A stretch of 61,378 nucleotides of DNA from Bacteroidales bacterium. GTDB lineage: Bacteria; Bacteroidota; Bacteroidia; Bacteroidales; FEN-979. The position numbers and the translations under genes were made by a program. The DNA is taken from NCBI GenBank assembly GCA_014860625.1, contig JACZJJ010000099.1:1-61378 (forward strand), written 5' to 3'. The notes beneath the pieces were generated by a model. That model did no database searches, was not told the origin of the DNA, and worked only from the letters and a program-made list of their open reading frames with translations. The first letter of the stretch is position 1, and the number at the start of each line of letters is the position of its first letter. Of the stretch, positions 43,971-52,654 are shown piece by piece.

Positions 43971-44041
43971 TGAAATGGTGAAATAGCGAAATAGCGAAAT
44001 AGCGAAATAGCGAAATAGCGAAATAGCGAAAAAGCGAAAAA
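43962..44041. repeat. octamer array GTGAAATA / GCGAAATA / GCGAAAAA (10 units)
   Basis: Ten 8-base units: GTGAAATA, GTGAAATG, GTGAAATA, GCGAAATA x5, GCGAAAAA x2. The first unit contains the dehydrogenase stop codon. It is the only array here with a period of 8 instead of 7. It fills the whole gap to the next gene. Confidence 0.9.
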
Positions 44042-44050
44042 GAGATATTT

Positions 44051-44599
44051 ATGACAAACGAAGTTTTAACCCTTTGGCCTGAGCTGATGTGGATCGGCAA
44101 TGAGGATCTGCGTGAAAAAACTGCAAAGACATGGGAACTGGCACTTGAGCGAAGTGTATTGACACCGGCCGACCTCGACCGAATTCCGTTTACCCTGCTG
44201 GCTGGCCCCGACATGAAGGTCTCTTTCATGGCCCACAAGCGTTGTGTGGTACATGTGGCAAAGGAATCTGCCATCAAAATGACGGAGTTCTTTGGGGATG
44301 ACATGCCTGTAGATATGGATGTGCTGATTGCCGGTGCCATCCTGGCCGATGTTGGGAAACTCCTTGAATATGAACTCGATGATGCCGGGAAGTCGTTCCA
44401 GGGTAAATACGGGAAGTACCTCAGGCATCCATTCTCCGGCGTTTCACTGGCCGAAGAGTGCGGTGTGCCAGCACCGGTGTGTCACATCATTGCCACCCAT
44501 GCGGGAGAGGGCAACATGGTGAAACGCACAGTGGAGGCCTATATCGTTCACCACGCTGATTTTATGACATTTGAACCGTTTAAGGAGAGACTTAAATGA
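44051..44599 (+). CDS. HD-domain-like protein with a substituted HD motif
   Basis: 182 residues. The helical pattern of an HD phosphohydrolase is visible: KRCVVHVAKESA (first His), ILADVGKLLEYE where LLHDVGK is expected, RHPFSGVSLAEECGVP and ATHAGEG, and a final HHADF. The His of the central HD doublet is Ala here, while the Asp and outer histidines remain. Activity may be lost or altered. It lies between a dehydrogenase gene and an aconitase-family gene, isolated from both by repeat arrays. Function unknown. Confidence 0.78.
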   Translation: MTNEVLTLWPELMWIGNEDLREKTAKTWELALERSVLTPADLDRIPFTLLAGPDMKVSFMAHKRCVVHVAKESAIKMTEFFGDDMPVDMDVLIAGAILADVGKLLEYELDDAGKSFQGKYGKYLRHPFSGVSLAEECGVPAPVCHIIATHAGEGNMVKRTVEAYIVHHADFMTFEPFKERLK

Positions 44600-44669
44600 A
44601 TTACGAATTACGAATTACGAATTACGAGTTACGAGTTACGAGTTACGAATTACGAGTTATGAATTACGC
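44600..44669. repeat. heptamer array (A/G)TTACGA x10
   Basis: Ten consecutive 7-base units: ATTACGA x4, GTTACGA x3, ATTACGA, GTTATGA, ATTACGC. It begins on the base after the HD-like gene stop and ends 15 bases before the next ATG. Confidence 0.92.
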
Positions 44670-44684
44670 ATAAAGTGAACTTCG

Positions 44685-46547
44685 ATGACGATAATAGAAA
44701 AAATAATTGCAGCGCATGCGAATCTGCATCATGTGAAGCCGGGGGATATTGTTGATGTGTTGATTGACACCCGCGCTGCGAGGGATTTTGGAGGCGCCAA
44801 TGTGGTGAAAAACCTGTTGGATCACGGGTTGGATGTGGATGATGTTTCTAAAACCATCTTTACGTTTGACTGCAATCCGGGTGGCTCTGACCAGAAATAT
44901 GCAGCCAATCAGCAATTCTGCCGCCTATATGCCCGAGAAAAAGGAATTGAGGTGTATGATGTGAATGCCGGGGTGGGGACACATCTGGCCATCGACAGCG
45001 GATTGGCATGGCCAGGAAGCACATTTGTGTCAACAGATTCCCATGCCAACATCATGGGGGCTATTTCCTCTTTCGGACAAGGAATGGGCGACCAGGATAT
45101 TGCTGCTGCCTGGGCAAAGGGCAAGGTGTGGTTCAAGGTACCTGAATCAGTACGGATCAATCTCATCGGGAAAAGGCCGGCCAATGTAACAGCCAAAGAC
45201 ATTATCCTGAACCTGTTGTCCATCTTTGGAGCGAACAAACTGCTTGGGTATTCTGTTGAAATCTATGGGGATGAAATGGAAAAGCTCACCCTCGACGAGC
45301 GGATTACCATCTCTTCTATGGGGACCGAGATGGGAGCTATTATTGTTCTCTTCCCCACCACTCCGGCATTGCTGGAGGAGCTGGAAGCCAAAACCGGGAA
45401 CCGGTATGATTCAGTTCATGCAGATGCCAATGCTATCTACACCAAAATAATCGATATCGAAATCAGCAAGTTTATTCCAATGGTCGCCAAGCCAGGCCAT
45501 CCGCACGATGACACCTCGGTTGAATCGGTGAAGGGAGAGAAGATCGACTCCGGGTTTATCGGCAGCTGCACCAACGGACGCATTGAGGATCTCAGGGTGG
45601 CAGCCGTGATCCTGAAGGATAGAAAGGTTGCTCCCGGCGTCGTGCTGAAAATCGTACCGTCAACGGATCTGATCTGGAACCAGGCACTCGAAGAGGGATT
45701 GATCCAGGTTTTCAAAGATGCCGGAGCCATGGTATCCAACGCAGGATGTGCCGGCTGTGCGGCAGGACAGGTTGGCCAGAATGGTCCCGGCGAGGTGACC
45801 ATATCCACTGGCAACCGCAATTTTGAGGGAAAACAGGGCAAAGGATTTGTCTACCTGGCCTCCCCTGCTGTCGTTGCATCCTCAGCTATTGCCGGATATA
45901 TTACAACACCGGATCAGATCCCGGATATACCGGCTGTTTTTGAGTCGGCAGTGGGCAGTGGGCAGTTGGCAGGTAAAGTGTCTGAGCGAGAAGCGAAAAG
46001 CGAGAAGCGAAAAGCGAACCGGAGCGAAGCGGAGCTCGGCGGAGCCAAAAGCGAAAAGCCGACAATCGTTGAGGGTCGGGTCTGGATTATTCAGCAGGAC
46101 GACATTGATACCGACATGATCTTCCATAACCGCTATCTCACCATTACAGACATCAACGAAATGGGGCAGTATAGCTTTGACAACCTCAAAGGGTATGAGG
46201 ATTTTGCTCAAAAATCGAAACCGGGAGATATCGTCATCACCCGGAAGAATTTCGGTGCGGGGAGCTCACGGCAGCAAGCTGTTGACTGCTTCCTCTCCCT
46301 GGGGGTCTCCTGTATTCTTGCAGAATCGTATGGTGCCATATACGAACGGAATGCCATCAATGCGGCACTTCCTATCCTGACTTACGATCCGGCGATACTG
46401 AAAGAAATTGATTTGCAAAACGGAGATATAATCCGGGTTAATTTTGAGTCGGGTGAGATTGGCAACCTGCGAAACAGCAAATCCGGCCGCATCAATAAGT
46501 TTTATGATGCACAGAAGGCAATCTACCTGAACGGGGGACTTCTTTAG
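44685..46547 (+). CDS. fused aconitase-family hydratase (LeuC-like plus LeuD-like domains)
   Basis: 620 residues. The large part (1-430) has the iron-sulfur ligands in FIGSCTNGR and NAGCAGCAAG, plus STDSHANIMGAISSFGQGMGD. The swivel part (from about 460) has QQDDIDTDMIFHNRYLTITD, FGAGSSRQQAVDCFLSLGV and SYGAIYERNAINAALPIL. Single-chain enzymes of this size occur as Aquifex-type aconitases and as relatives of isopropylmalate isomerase; the specificity-loop residues YLTI do not settle it. The linker (about 422-460) is encoded by heptamer repeats. With the dehydrogenase upstream it could convert citrate through isocitrate to 2-oxoglutarate. Confidence 0.85.
   Translation: MTIIEKIIAAHANLHHVKPGDIVDVLIDTRAARDFGGANVVKNLLDHGLDVDDVSKTIFTFDCNPGGSDQKYAANQQFCRLYAREKGIEVYDVNAGVGTHLAIDSGLAWPGSTFVSTDSHANIMGAISSFGQGMGDQDIAAAWAKGKVWFKVPESVRINLIGKRPANVTAKDIILNLLSIFGANKLLGYSVEIYGDEMEKLTLDERITISSMGTEMGAIIVLFPTTPALLEELEAKTGNRYDSVHADANAIYTKIIDIEISKFIPMVAKPGHPHDDTSVESVKGEKIDSGFIGSCTNGRIEDLRVAAVILKDRKVAPGVVLKIVPSTDLIWNQALEEGLIQVFKDAGAMVSNAGCAGCAAGQVGQNGPGEVTISTGNRNFEGKQGKGFVYLASPAVVASSAIAGYITTPDQIPDIPAVFESAVGSGQLAGKVSEREAKSEKRKANRSEAELGGAKSEKPTIVEGRVWIIQQDDIDTDMIFHNRYLTITDINEMGQYSFDNLKGYEDFAQKSKPGDIVITRKNFGAGSSRQQAVDCFLSLGVSCILAESYGAIYERNAINAALPILTYDPAILKEIDLQNGDIIRVNFESGEIGNLRNSKSGRINKFYDAQKAIYLNGGLL
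45944..46060. repeat. heptamer arrays inside the aconitase-family gene
   Basis: GTCGGCA, GTGGGCA x2, GTTGGCA (45944-45971), then AGCGAGA / AGCGAAA units (from 45984) and a degenerate GGAGCGAAGCGGAGC tract. Translated as a Lys/Glu/Ser-rich linker (SEREAKSEKRKANRSEAE). Confidence 0.8.
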
Positions 46548-46574
46548 TTGGCAGTTGGCAGTTGGCAGTTGGCA
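46547..46574. repeat. heptamer array GTTGGCA x4 at the aconitase-family stop
   Basis: Four perfect 7-base units; the first begins with the last base of the TAG stop codon. The word recurs in xseA, in the gene itself and, as GGCAGTT, in the FAD dehydrogenase gene. Confidence 0.9.
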
Positions 46575-46585
46575 GTCAATATCGT

Positions 46586-46648
46586 CTTACTTCTTACTTC
46601 TTACTTCTTACTTCTTACTTCTTACTTCTTACTTCTTACTTCTTACCC
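46586..46648. repeat. heptamer array CTTACTT x8 plus one variant
   Basis: Eight perfect 7-base units followed by CTTACCC, which contains the TAA stop (46643-46645, minus strand) of the acyltransferase gene. The array lies between convergent genes. Confidence 0.92.
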
Positions 46649-47518
46649 TTTACTGTGTTTCCAGCGCCGGTGACTCCATAACCAATATTCTGGCTTTGCA
46701 CGGATCTGCTTTTCAAGACGTTGCATGAATTTATGGGTAATCTCTCCCGGTTCGGTCTCAGCCGGGTTTGCCACAAGGAGTTCAATGGATGCTGTATAAT
46801 GACCGCGTTTCACTTTCTGAACATCTGCAAAAAACACCGGATAGTTGTTCTGTACCGCATGTTTCTCCGTGCCGTGAAGAACTGCCGTATCATGATTTAA
46901 AAATGGCACCCAGTAGGCCAGTTTCAGGTTCATCGGACTCTGGTCGGCTACCATAATGAAAATGGAGGGTGTCTTTTTCATCCTGCGAAAGGTTTGACTG
47001 GTGCGTGATACCGACTCCAGGATCATTCCCTCTTTGGCTCGTGTCTTTTGGATATAATTGTCGATGTACAGGTTTGAGAGGGGTTTGTAAAAAGCCACCG
47101 GTTTATGCTGAAAAAAGATCCCGGCTGCGAGGCTTCCCCACTCCCAGTTGTTGTAATGCCCCAATACGGCTATGACACTTTGTTTTTTCCTGAAATAGGG
47201 TTCAAGAATTTCAGGGTTCAGCAAGGTGTAACGTTTAAGAATATCTTTTTTGCGTAACGAAAAGGCTTTAACTCCTTCCACAGAAATATCACAAAGGTGC
47301 TTGTAAAAAGCCCGTGCAATCTGTCTGATCTCCTCTTCCGGCTTTTCCGGAAAAGATTCCCGGAGATTCGTCATTACCACATGTTTTCTGTATTTCAGGA
47401 CATAAATCAGGAAAAGATAGAGCATGTCAGAAACCCTGTAGAGGAACCAGAATGACGTATTTCGGAAAAGAAGAAGGAAATACAGAAACAGGTAGTAGTA
47501 AAATCGGTTCATTTCCAT
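46643..47518 (-). CDS. LpxL/HtrB-family lipid A acyltransferase
   Basis: 291 residues. An N-terminal membrane-anchoring helix (FYYYLFLYFLLLF) is followed by the catalytic H-x4-E in VLGHYNNWEW, AVFYKPLSNLYIDNYI, the FIMVADQSP block and the late PEYWLWSHRRWKH, all landmarks of late acyltransferases that add secondary acyl chains to lipid A. Bacteroidota usually carry such an enzyme giving penta-acylated lipid A. A TACTTTTG -7 element lies just upstream of the ATG. The stop is inside a CTTACTT-type array. Confidence 0.9.
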   Translation of the reverse strand: MEMNRFYYYLFLYFLLLFRNTSFWFLYRVSDMLYLFLIYVLKYRKHVVMTNLRESFPEKPEEEIRQIARAFYKHLCDISVEGVKAFSLRKKDILKRYTLLNPEILEPYFRKKQSVIAVLGHYNNWEWGSLAAGIFFQHKPVAFYKPLSNLYIDNYIQKTRAKEGMILESVSRTSQTFRRMKKTPSIFIMVADQSPMNLKLAYWVPFLNHDTAVLHGTEKHAVQNNYPVFFADVQKVKRGHYTASIELLVANPAETEPGEITHKFMQRLEKQIRAKPEYWLWSHRRWKHSKG

Positions 47519-47530
47519 TCAATGGGAATG

Positions 47531-47538
47531 CAAAAGTA
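47531..47538 (-). promoter_or_regulatory. -7 element (TACTTTTG) for the acyltransferase gene
   Basis: Matches TAnnTTTG 12 bases before the ATG at 47518, in the 40-base gap after the DUF3857 gene. Confidence 0.4.
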
Positions 47539-47558
47539 GTCAAAGTTTTCTGATCCTT

Positions 47559-49496
47559 TTATGGCAGTGTTTTCCGAAGGATCCCTTTCTGTTTGTCAAT
47601 TTTTGCTACCTGATTGATGAAATCCCTGAATTCGGGATAATCCTCTACCGAAAATCTAACTTCACTTTGTTTGTATATCCGGACGAGAGTAAACCCTATG
47701 GAATCGCAATGGATTGTTGTTTTGTAACTGCCAAACGGCGACTCAATGGAAACATCTGAAGGGAGGCTTTCTGCACAAAAACCGGAGGGCCATCTTACCA
47801 CAATAGAATCCGTGTCCGCATATGGGTATCCTGTAAAAACCGATGATTGCCGCTCTTCGCTATTTACCGTTACCGGACTTATCCGGCTCACCTGGTTTAC
47901 GGGAACAAAAATCCGTTGACCACTCACCGAAGCAAAGGATCTGGCCAGAAAAGTTGCACGTTCTGTAATGGTTGGGATCATACTGCTATCACTGCTATAT
48001 GAGAGTGAATGAACGACGATATCAGGTATTTTCAGTGCTGCGACAAACGCCTTCTTCTGCTCCTCCATTCCCAACCTGTCAATCCCTTCAGCAAGTTCAT
48101 ATTGCAATCCGGAATATCGCGTCATCATTTCTACTTCGGCATCACCGGAAGTATAGAGCGAAATGGTAGTCTTCCTCTGAAGCCGGTTCATTTCAGATGT
48201 ATATGCCGGAGTGCGGGCCAGAAAGGCACCTGCCGGATCCACTACGAGGGCATGCCTGTTATCGGTATAGTTTCCAAGAAATCCGAAAGGGATGTTGGGA
48301 TTCGTACATTCCAGCCATATCGTATCGTGTGCCAGTGGAACATACAAAATGATATGATTGAATTGCAGGGAAGGGAAATCAGTAAAAATATCCGGGACTC
48401 TCGCTCCTGCGTATACAGGTGAATAATAGGAAAGGATTCCAACACTTTTCAGCAATGCCCGCGTATAATTTACGAGTGCCTTGCAATCGCCATATCCATA
48501 AGTATCAACAAAAGTGGCATCGAACGGTTGCCATCCTCCGATTCCCAACTGGATGCTCACATACCGTTTGGCAGATTGCATGTACCGATAAACCGCTCTG
48601 ATGATGGCAATGGTATCGGTCATCCCGGAAGTCATCTCAGCAATCCTGGTTTTTGTACGTTCAGGCAGTTCATCACGACCTTGGAGGAGATAATTGTACC
48701 ACTCCCCGATATCTCTCCAGGTCAGAAATTCTTCTGAAAATCCTTTGTAATCAACAAAAACAGGAGCAAACAGCACCCCGGAAACACGTTCAATCAAGGG
48801 AGGAGAGTAAATTTCATGATGGAGAGCAGGGAGGCCGGCCAATCTCCAGGCCATTGTGGTCTTTCCATCTTCTGTATTTATTTCTTCCTGATCAACGTCA
48901 TTTAACACCCTGAACCTGGGGAAAATTTCAGAAGGAGCAGTCAGCGTCAATGATGCCGATTCAACCGAAAGGTCGAGAGAATTCTGAGGGAACCACATTG
49001 GATAATGGGCAGGCGCCTCTCCAACGGTTTCGTATTCGTATTCAATGGTAACCGGGTAGGAACCGTTATAAACCGGATTAAACGCCTTCACTCTCTCCTC
49101 AGAATGGAACGTGCCGTCGGGGATTGCACTCCGGTCTGAGAAATCAGAGGACCGGATTTTATCTATCTCCTTTCCATACTTGTTGTAGACGCATCCCCTG
49201 ATTTTCTGTACTTTCTGAAAGTCATTGTAATGAAGACTGATGGCTGCCTTTTCCAGTGCATCTTCATACATTACCGTGATAACGATGTGATATTTTTTCC
49301 GGATGGATTTTGCTGAAAGAATTTCAATATCTGTTTCCGACAGTCTGATTACGGCACCTGCATGATAACACAGGCTGGCAGGAATGGATGAAGCAGGATA
49401 GAGATTCTCATCCCCCCCGGCTTGTACAGAAAAAAGCCGGAGAAAGATCAGACAACAGATGAAAAGTCTTAATGCCAGGAGGGTGGATCGTTTCAC
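47559..49496 (-). CDS. DUF3857/transglutaminase-like exported protein, catalytic residues present
   Basis: 645 residues with a signal peptide (LLALRLFICCLIFLRLFSVQAGG). A DUF3857 beta-rich domain (about 60-260) is followed by a transglutaminase-like core: IQLGIGGWQPFDATFVDTYGYGDCKALV with the candidate catalytic Cys, FNHIILYVP with the His, and WLECTNPNIPFGFLGNYTDNRHALV, the usual third-position region. The start is GTG, overlapping the stop of the upstream paralogue (GTGA). These proteins are common in Bacteroidota envelopes; substrate and role are unknown. Confidence 0.83.
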   Translation of the reverse strand: MKRSTLLALRLFICCLIFLRLFSVQAGGDENLYPASSIPASLCYHAGAVIRLSETDIEILSAKSIRKKYHIVITVMYEDALEKAAISLHYNDFQKVQKIRGCVYNKYGKEIDKIRSSDFSDRSAIPDGTFHSEERVKAFNPVYNGSYPVTIEYEYETVGEAPAHYPMWFPQNSLDLSVESASLTLTAPSEIFPRFRVLNDVDQEEINTEDGKTTMAWRLAGLPALHHEIYSPPLIERVSGVLFAPVFVDYKGFSEEFLTWRDIGEWYNYLLQGRDELPERTKTRIAEMTSGMTDTIAIIRAVYRYMQSAKRYVSIQLGIGGWQPFDATFVDTYGYGDCKALVNYTRALLKSVGILSYYSPVYAGARVPDIFTDFPSLQFNHIILYVPLAHDTIWLECTNPNIPFGFLGNYTDNRHALVVDPAGAFLARTPAYTSEMNRLQRKTTISLYTSGDAEVEMMTRYSGLQYELAEGIDRLGMEEQKKAFVAALKIPDIVVHSLSYSSDSSMIPTITERATFLARSFASVSGQRIFVPVNQVSRISPVTVNSEERQSSVFTGYPYADTDSIVVRWPSGFCAESLPSDVSIESPFGSYKTTIHCDSIGFTLVRIYKQSEVRFSVEDYPEFRDFINQVAKIDKQKGILRKTLP

Positions 49497-51535
49497 GGTT
49501 TCTTAAGCACAATTTGTTCTGCCTGCTTTTCAACAAGGATCGAAAAGAATTCCCTTAGCTGACTGTATTCCGACGGGAGAAAAAATGTTTTCCTGATATC
49601 CACCATGCTGTTAATTAAGACCTTGTTCCCAAGTACTGAGGCCGAAAACCTGAATGTCCCAGCTTTTTCCGGCAACATAATGGCTTTTGGGGCGGGGATG
49701 GACTCAACCTGGTATCCATCCGGAATCTCATAAGTAAAGGAATATACATCTTTTATCGGGACTCCAAACTCAACAGGATACTCCCGTTTCTCCATTTTGA
49801 ATGGGTTGGTCCTCTGACCAAAATTCATAAGGGAATTGAAATAGACAAGAGTTCCCTGGTCTTCAACTACCGCATCAGACTCCATCGAGTAAACAACCTT
49901 CACAGGCTTGTCCAGCGTGTCAAGTGAATTAAAACCAATGCTCGTCACCTGCCACACTTTTCGTTGCTCCTTCAGCCATCTCGAATACTCCTGCTCTCCT
50001 TCCTTGAAGTATCTGTTCCTAACATTCATTCCACTGTTTCCGGATGAGGAGACTGTTAGTGTGCCTTCCATTTTGCCATCCGGATTCAGTTTGAATTCAG
50101 CGAAATAAAGATCGCTGGTGGGCTCCATGGACGCTACATCAACCCATCTAAAACCGGGATCTTTAACCAACAACCCCTTACCACCAATACACCTTAACGG
50201 GAGCAGGTCGCCCGGGCTGTAACGTTCCGTGGCATCCATCAGGAGATCTATTCCATTAATCGTTACGCAGGCAATGACATAATTAAACCCGTTGATCTCC
50301 GGGTGATATTCATGAATAAACCCATTGTTCCGGGTACTCAGGATGACAGGTTCTGCATTCAGACCGAGTTCTTTCAGGAGAAGTACCAGGTAGAGATTCA
50401 CATCAGCTGAATTTCCGGCACCATTGGATAATGCATAACTCAGATTTTTATCCGTATATTTTGAGTAACGACCATCCCACTTGATCTCCTTGCGTACAGT
50501 CTCCAGTGCCAGGGACGCCTGCTGAAGAGGATCGCTGGTAACAGCATTGATCCTGCTAACCTGGTCCTTTACCAGACTTCCGCGCTTTAACTGAACGCCA
50601 AAATCCTCCTCCTCCAACAATTTTTTAACGACAGTTTCCCACTCATTGTTAAACCTGTGCTCTTCACCTCCAGGAAATTTATAGGAGTGAGGTTCGTACT
50701 CAATTTTTGCCTGATAATTCTCAATTGTAGTCGTATAGGGCTCCTCTTTCAATCCAGGGATATTTTCAGCTGCAAACCGCTGAGAGTCTTCTCTATAATC
50801 CACAGAACCACTCCGTACATGTGTTGCGGGAGAATATTCATAGCCCGTATAGGATTTGGTTATCTGAGCGATAGTCCTTGTCCGGGAAGTCGTTTCGTTG
50901 ACGACAAAGGAGATTTTACCATTGATATTTCTGCTGAATTTAAAATACTCAGGGATGCGAAGTTCATATTCGCTCCATAAAACGGGAATAGAATACTGAA
51001 ACTGCCAATCCCTGACCCTTGAAAAGAAAGGCGATTTGACCGTATATTTAATCTCGATCACCGATCCCTCCTTCACTGCAGGCACTGAAATCTTTACTAC
51101 TTTCCAGTATTTGTTGATGGTTTCATCAAACATCGAGGAGTTCGTCAATTTTGTCTCTACTACCTTACTTCCTTCCAGGTTTGTGGTCTTCCCTTTTACG
51201 GCTGTCAATTGCTCCTCGTCAGGTCCGTTCATGTATAATGGAATGCTAAGCTCAGCCCAATGATATCCTTCATTCTTTAATATTTTAATCTTCAGAAACC
51301 GTTCAAAAAAGAGCTCAAAACCCTCCGTTTCATCGTATTCAAAGTAACTTTGGCCTATATCACACAAAATTATCGCTTCAGCAGCTGAATCAAGAGCACA
51401 TGTAACCATGGATAATTCGTCTTTTTCAACTTTGCCAAACTTCATCTCCTGTTTTTGAGCAAATAGCGAGAAAGTGGCAGTTACCAGGAGAAAGAAGAAG
51501 AATCCCCGGAGTGTTTTAATGGAAAAACGTTTCAT
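49493..51535 (-). CDS. DUF3857/transglutaminase-like exported protein, substituted catalytic site
   Basis: 680 residues with a signal peptide (TLRGFFFFLLVTATFSLFAQ). DUF3857 spans about 50-240. The transglutaminase-like core has GAGNSADVNLYLVLLLKELGL, where the catalytic Cys position is Ser, and GFNYVIACV, where the His is Tyr; LLMDATERY keeps the Asp. It is probably a non-catalytic binding member, which may be normal for this subfamily. It is coupled by overlap to the catalytically intact paralogue downstream, hinting at an enzyme/pseudoenzyme pair. Confidence 0.83.
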   Translation of the reverse strand: MKRFSIKTLRGFFFFLLVTATFSLFAQKQEMKFGKVEKDELSMVTCALDSAAEAIILCDIGQSYFEYDETEGFELFFERFLKIKILKNEGYHWAELSIPLYMNGPDEEQLTAVKGKTTNLEGSKVVETKLTNSSMFDETINKYWKVVKISVPAVKEGSVIEIKYTVKSPFFSRVRDWQFQYSIPVLWSEYELRIPEYFKFSRNINGKISFVVNETTSRTRTIAQITKSYTGYEYSPATHVRSGSVDYREDSQRFAAENIPGLKEEPYTTTIENYQAKIEYEPHSYKFPGGEEHRFNNEWETVVKKLLEEEDFGVQLKRGSLVKDQVSRINAVTSDPLQQASLALETVRKEIKWDGRYSKYTDKNLSYALSNGAGNSADVNLYLVLLLKELGLNAEPVILSTRNNGFIHEYHPEINGFNYVIACVTINGIDLLMDATERYSPGDLLPLRCIGGKGLLVKDPGFRWVDVASMEPTSDLYFAEFKLNPDGKMEGTLTVSSSGNSGMNVRNRYFKEGEQEYSRWLKEQRKVWQVTSIGFNSLDTLDKPVKVVYSMESDAVVEDQGTLVYFNSLMNFGQRTNPFKMEKREYPVEFGVPIKDVYSFTYEIPDGYQVESIPAPKAIMLPEKAGTFRFSASVLGNKVLINSMVDIRKTFFLPSEYSQLREFFSILVEKQAEQIVLKKP

Positions 51536-51592
51536 GAGTTAGGGTTAAATAAGGAATGCGCAACGAAGGTAAAAAAAGATTTAGAAAAACCG

Positions 51593-51600
51593 TAATTTTG
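51593..51600 (+). promoter_or_regulatory. -7 element (TAATTTTG) for lplA
   Basis: Matches TAnnTTTG, 16 bases before the ATG at 51617, in the gap between divergent genes. Confidence 0.45.
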
Positions 51601-51616
51601 TAAAAAATTACTACCA

Positions 51617-52600
51617 ATGCTGATCATTCGACGCAACACCACTGACCCGTTCTTCAACCTGGCTGCCGAAGAGTATGTGCTGAAAAACTTTGATGAGGAT
51701 ACTTTTGCCTTATGGCGCAACGACAAGTCAATCATCGTTGGCAAACATCAGAATACACTGGCTGAAATCAACCAGGAATACGTATCCATGAATGACATCA
51801 AGGTCGTCAGGAGGTTATCGGGAGGCGGTGCGGTGTTTCATGATCTGGGAAACCTCAATTTTACGTTTACTCAAACTTCACAGGACGAAAACCTGATCAA
51901 CTTCCGGAAATATACCCAACCCATTCTCGACGTGCTGCAACTCATGGGTGTAAATGCCCTGTTTGAAGGACGTAACGACCTGACCATCAACGGCAAGAAA
52001 TTCTCCGGCAATGCGATGCATATCTGGAAAAATAAGGTCCTGCATCATGGGACACTGCTCTTCTCTGCTGAAATCCCTGATCTCACGTCAGCACTGAACG
52101 CAGATCCTTCAAAGTTCGAAGACAAAGCTGTAAAATCGGTTCGCAGCCGGGTTACGAATATCCAGGAACATCTGAATGAAGAGATGGATGTGATGCAGTT
52201 TGCCGATCGGATCGAAACATTTATTGTGGAACAGAATCCGGATGCCACGTTGTATGAACTCAGTTCCAAAGACATCGGGGAGATTCAAAAACTGCGCGAC
52301 AGCAAATACGCCACATGGGAATGGAATTTCGGCTATTCCCCCAAATACAACTTCAAAAAAGTGATACGTACCGGAGGAAGTGGTACGATTGAAATTAACC
52401 TGGATGTGCACGACGGGGTCATTCAGCAGGTTAAGTTTTATGGCGACTATTTCGGCATCCTGGACTCAGAAGAGATCGAGAAGTCCCTTGTTGGAACAGG
52501 TCATCGGAAGGAATCCGTTGACAGGATCATTCGCTCATTCGACCTGTCAAAATATTTTGCAAATTTGAGTCCTGAAGAGCTGATTCCCGGTTTTTTCTGA
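51617..52600 (+). CDS. lplA: lipoate-protein ligase A
   Basis: 327 residues. The biotin/lipoate ligase core shows VRRLSGGGAVFHDLGNLNFTF (lipoyl-AMP loop), FEGRNDLTINGKKFSGNAMHI with the catalytic Lys, and HHGTLLFSAEIPDL. The C-terminal accessory domain (WEWNFGYSPKYNF, IEINLDVHDGVIQQVKFYGDYF) is present, so it is a full-length ligase. It attaches lipoate to dehydrogenase E2 subunits and the glycine-cleavage H protein. It has its own -7 element upstream and no clear operon partner; the next gene starts 54 bases after its stop. Confidence 0.94.
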   Translation: MLIIRRNTTDPFFNLAAEEYVLKNFDEDTFALWRNDKSIIVGKHQNTLAEINQEYVSMNDIKVVRRLSGGGAVFHDLGNLNFTFTQTSQDENLINFRKYTQPILDVLQLMGVNALFEGRNDLTINGKKFSGNAMHIWKNKVLHHGTLLFSAEIPDLTSALNADPSKFEDKAVKSVRSRVTNIQEHLNEEMDVMQFADRIETFIVEQNPDATLYELSSKDIGEIQKLRDSKYATWEWNFGYSPKYNFKKVIRTGGSGTIEINLDVHDGVIQQVKFYGDYFGILDSEEIEKSLVGTGHRKESVDRIIRSFDLSKYFANLSPEELIPGFF

Positions 52601-52654
52601 GACAGACACAGTTGACAGCAACAAGTTGATTAAATCCTTCTAAAACGGCGTAAC

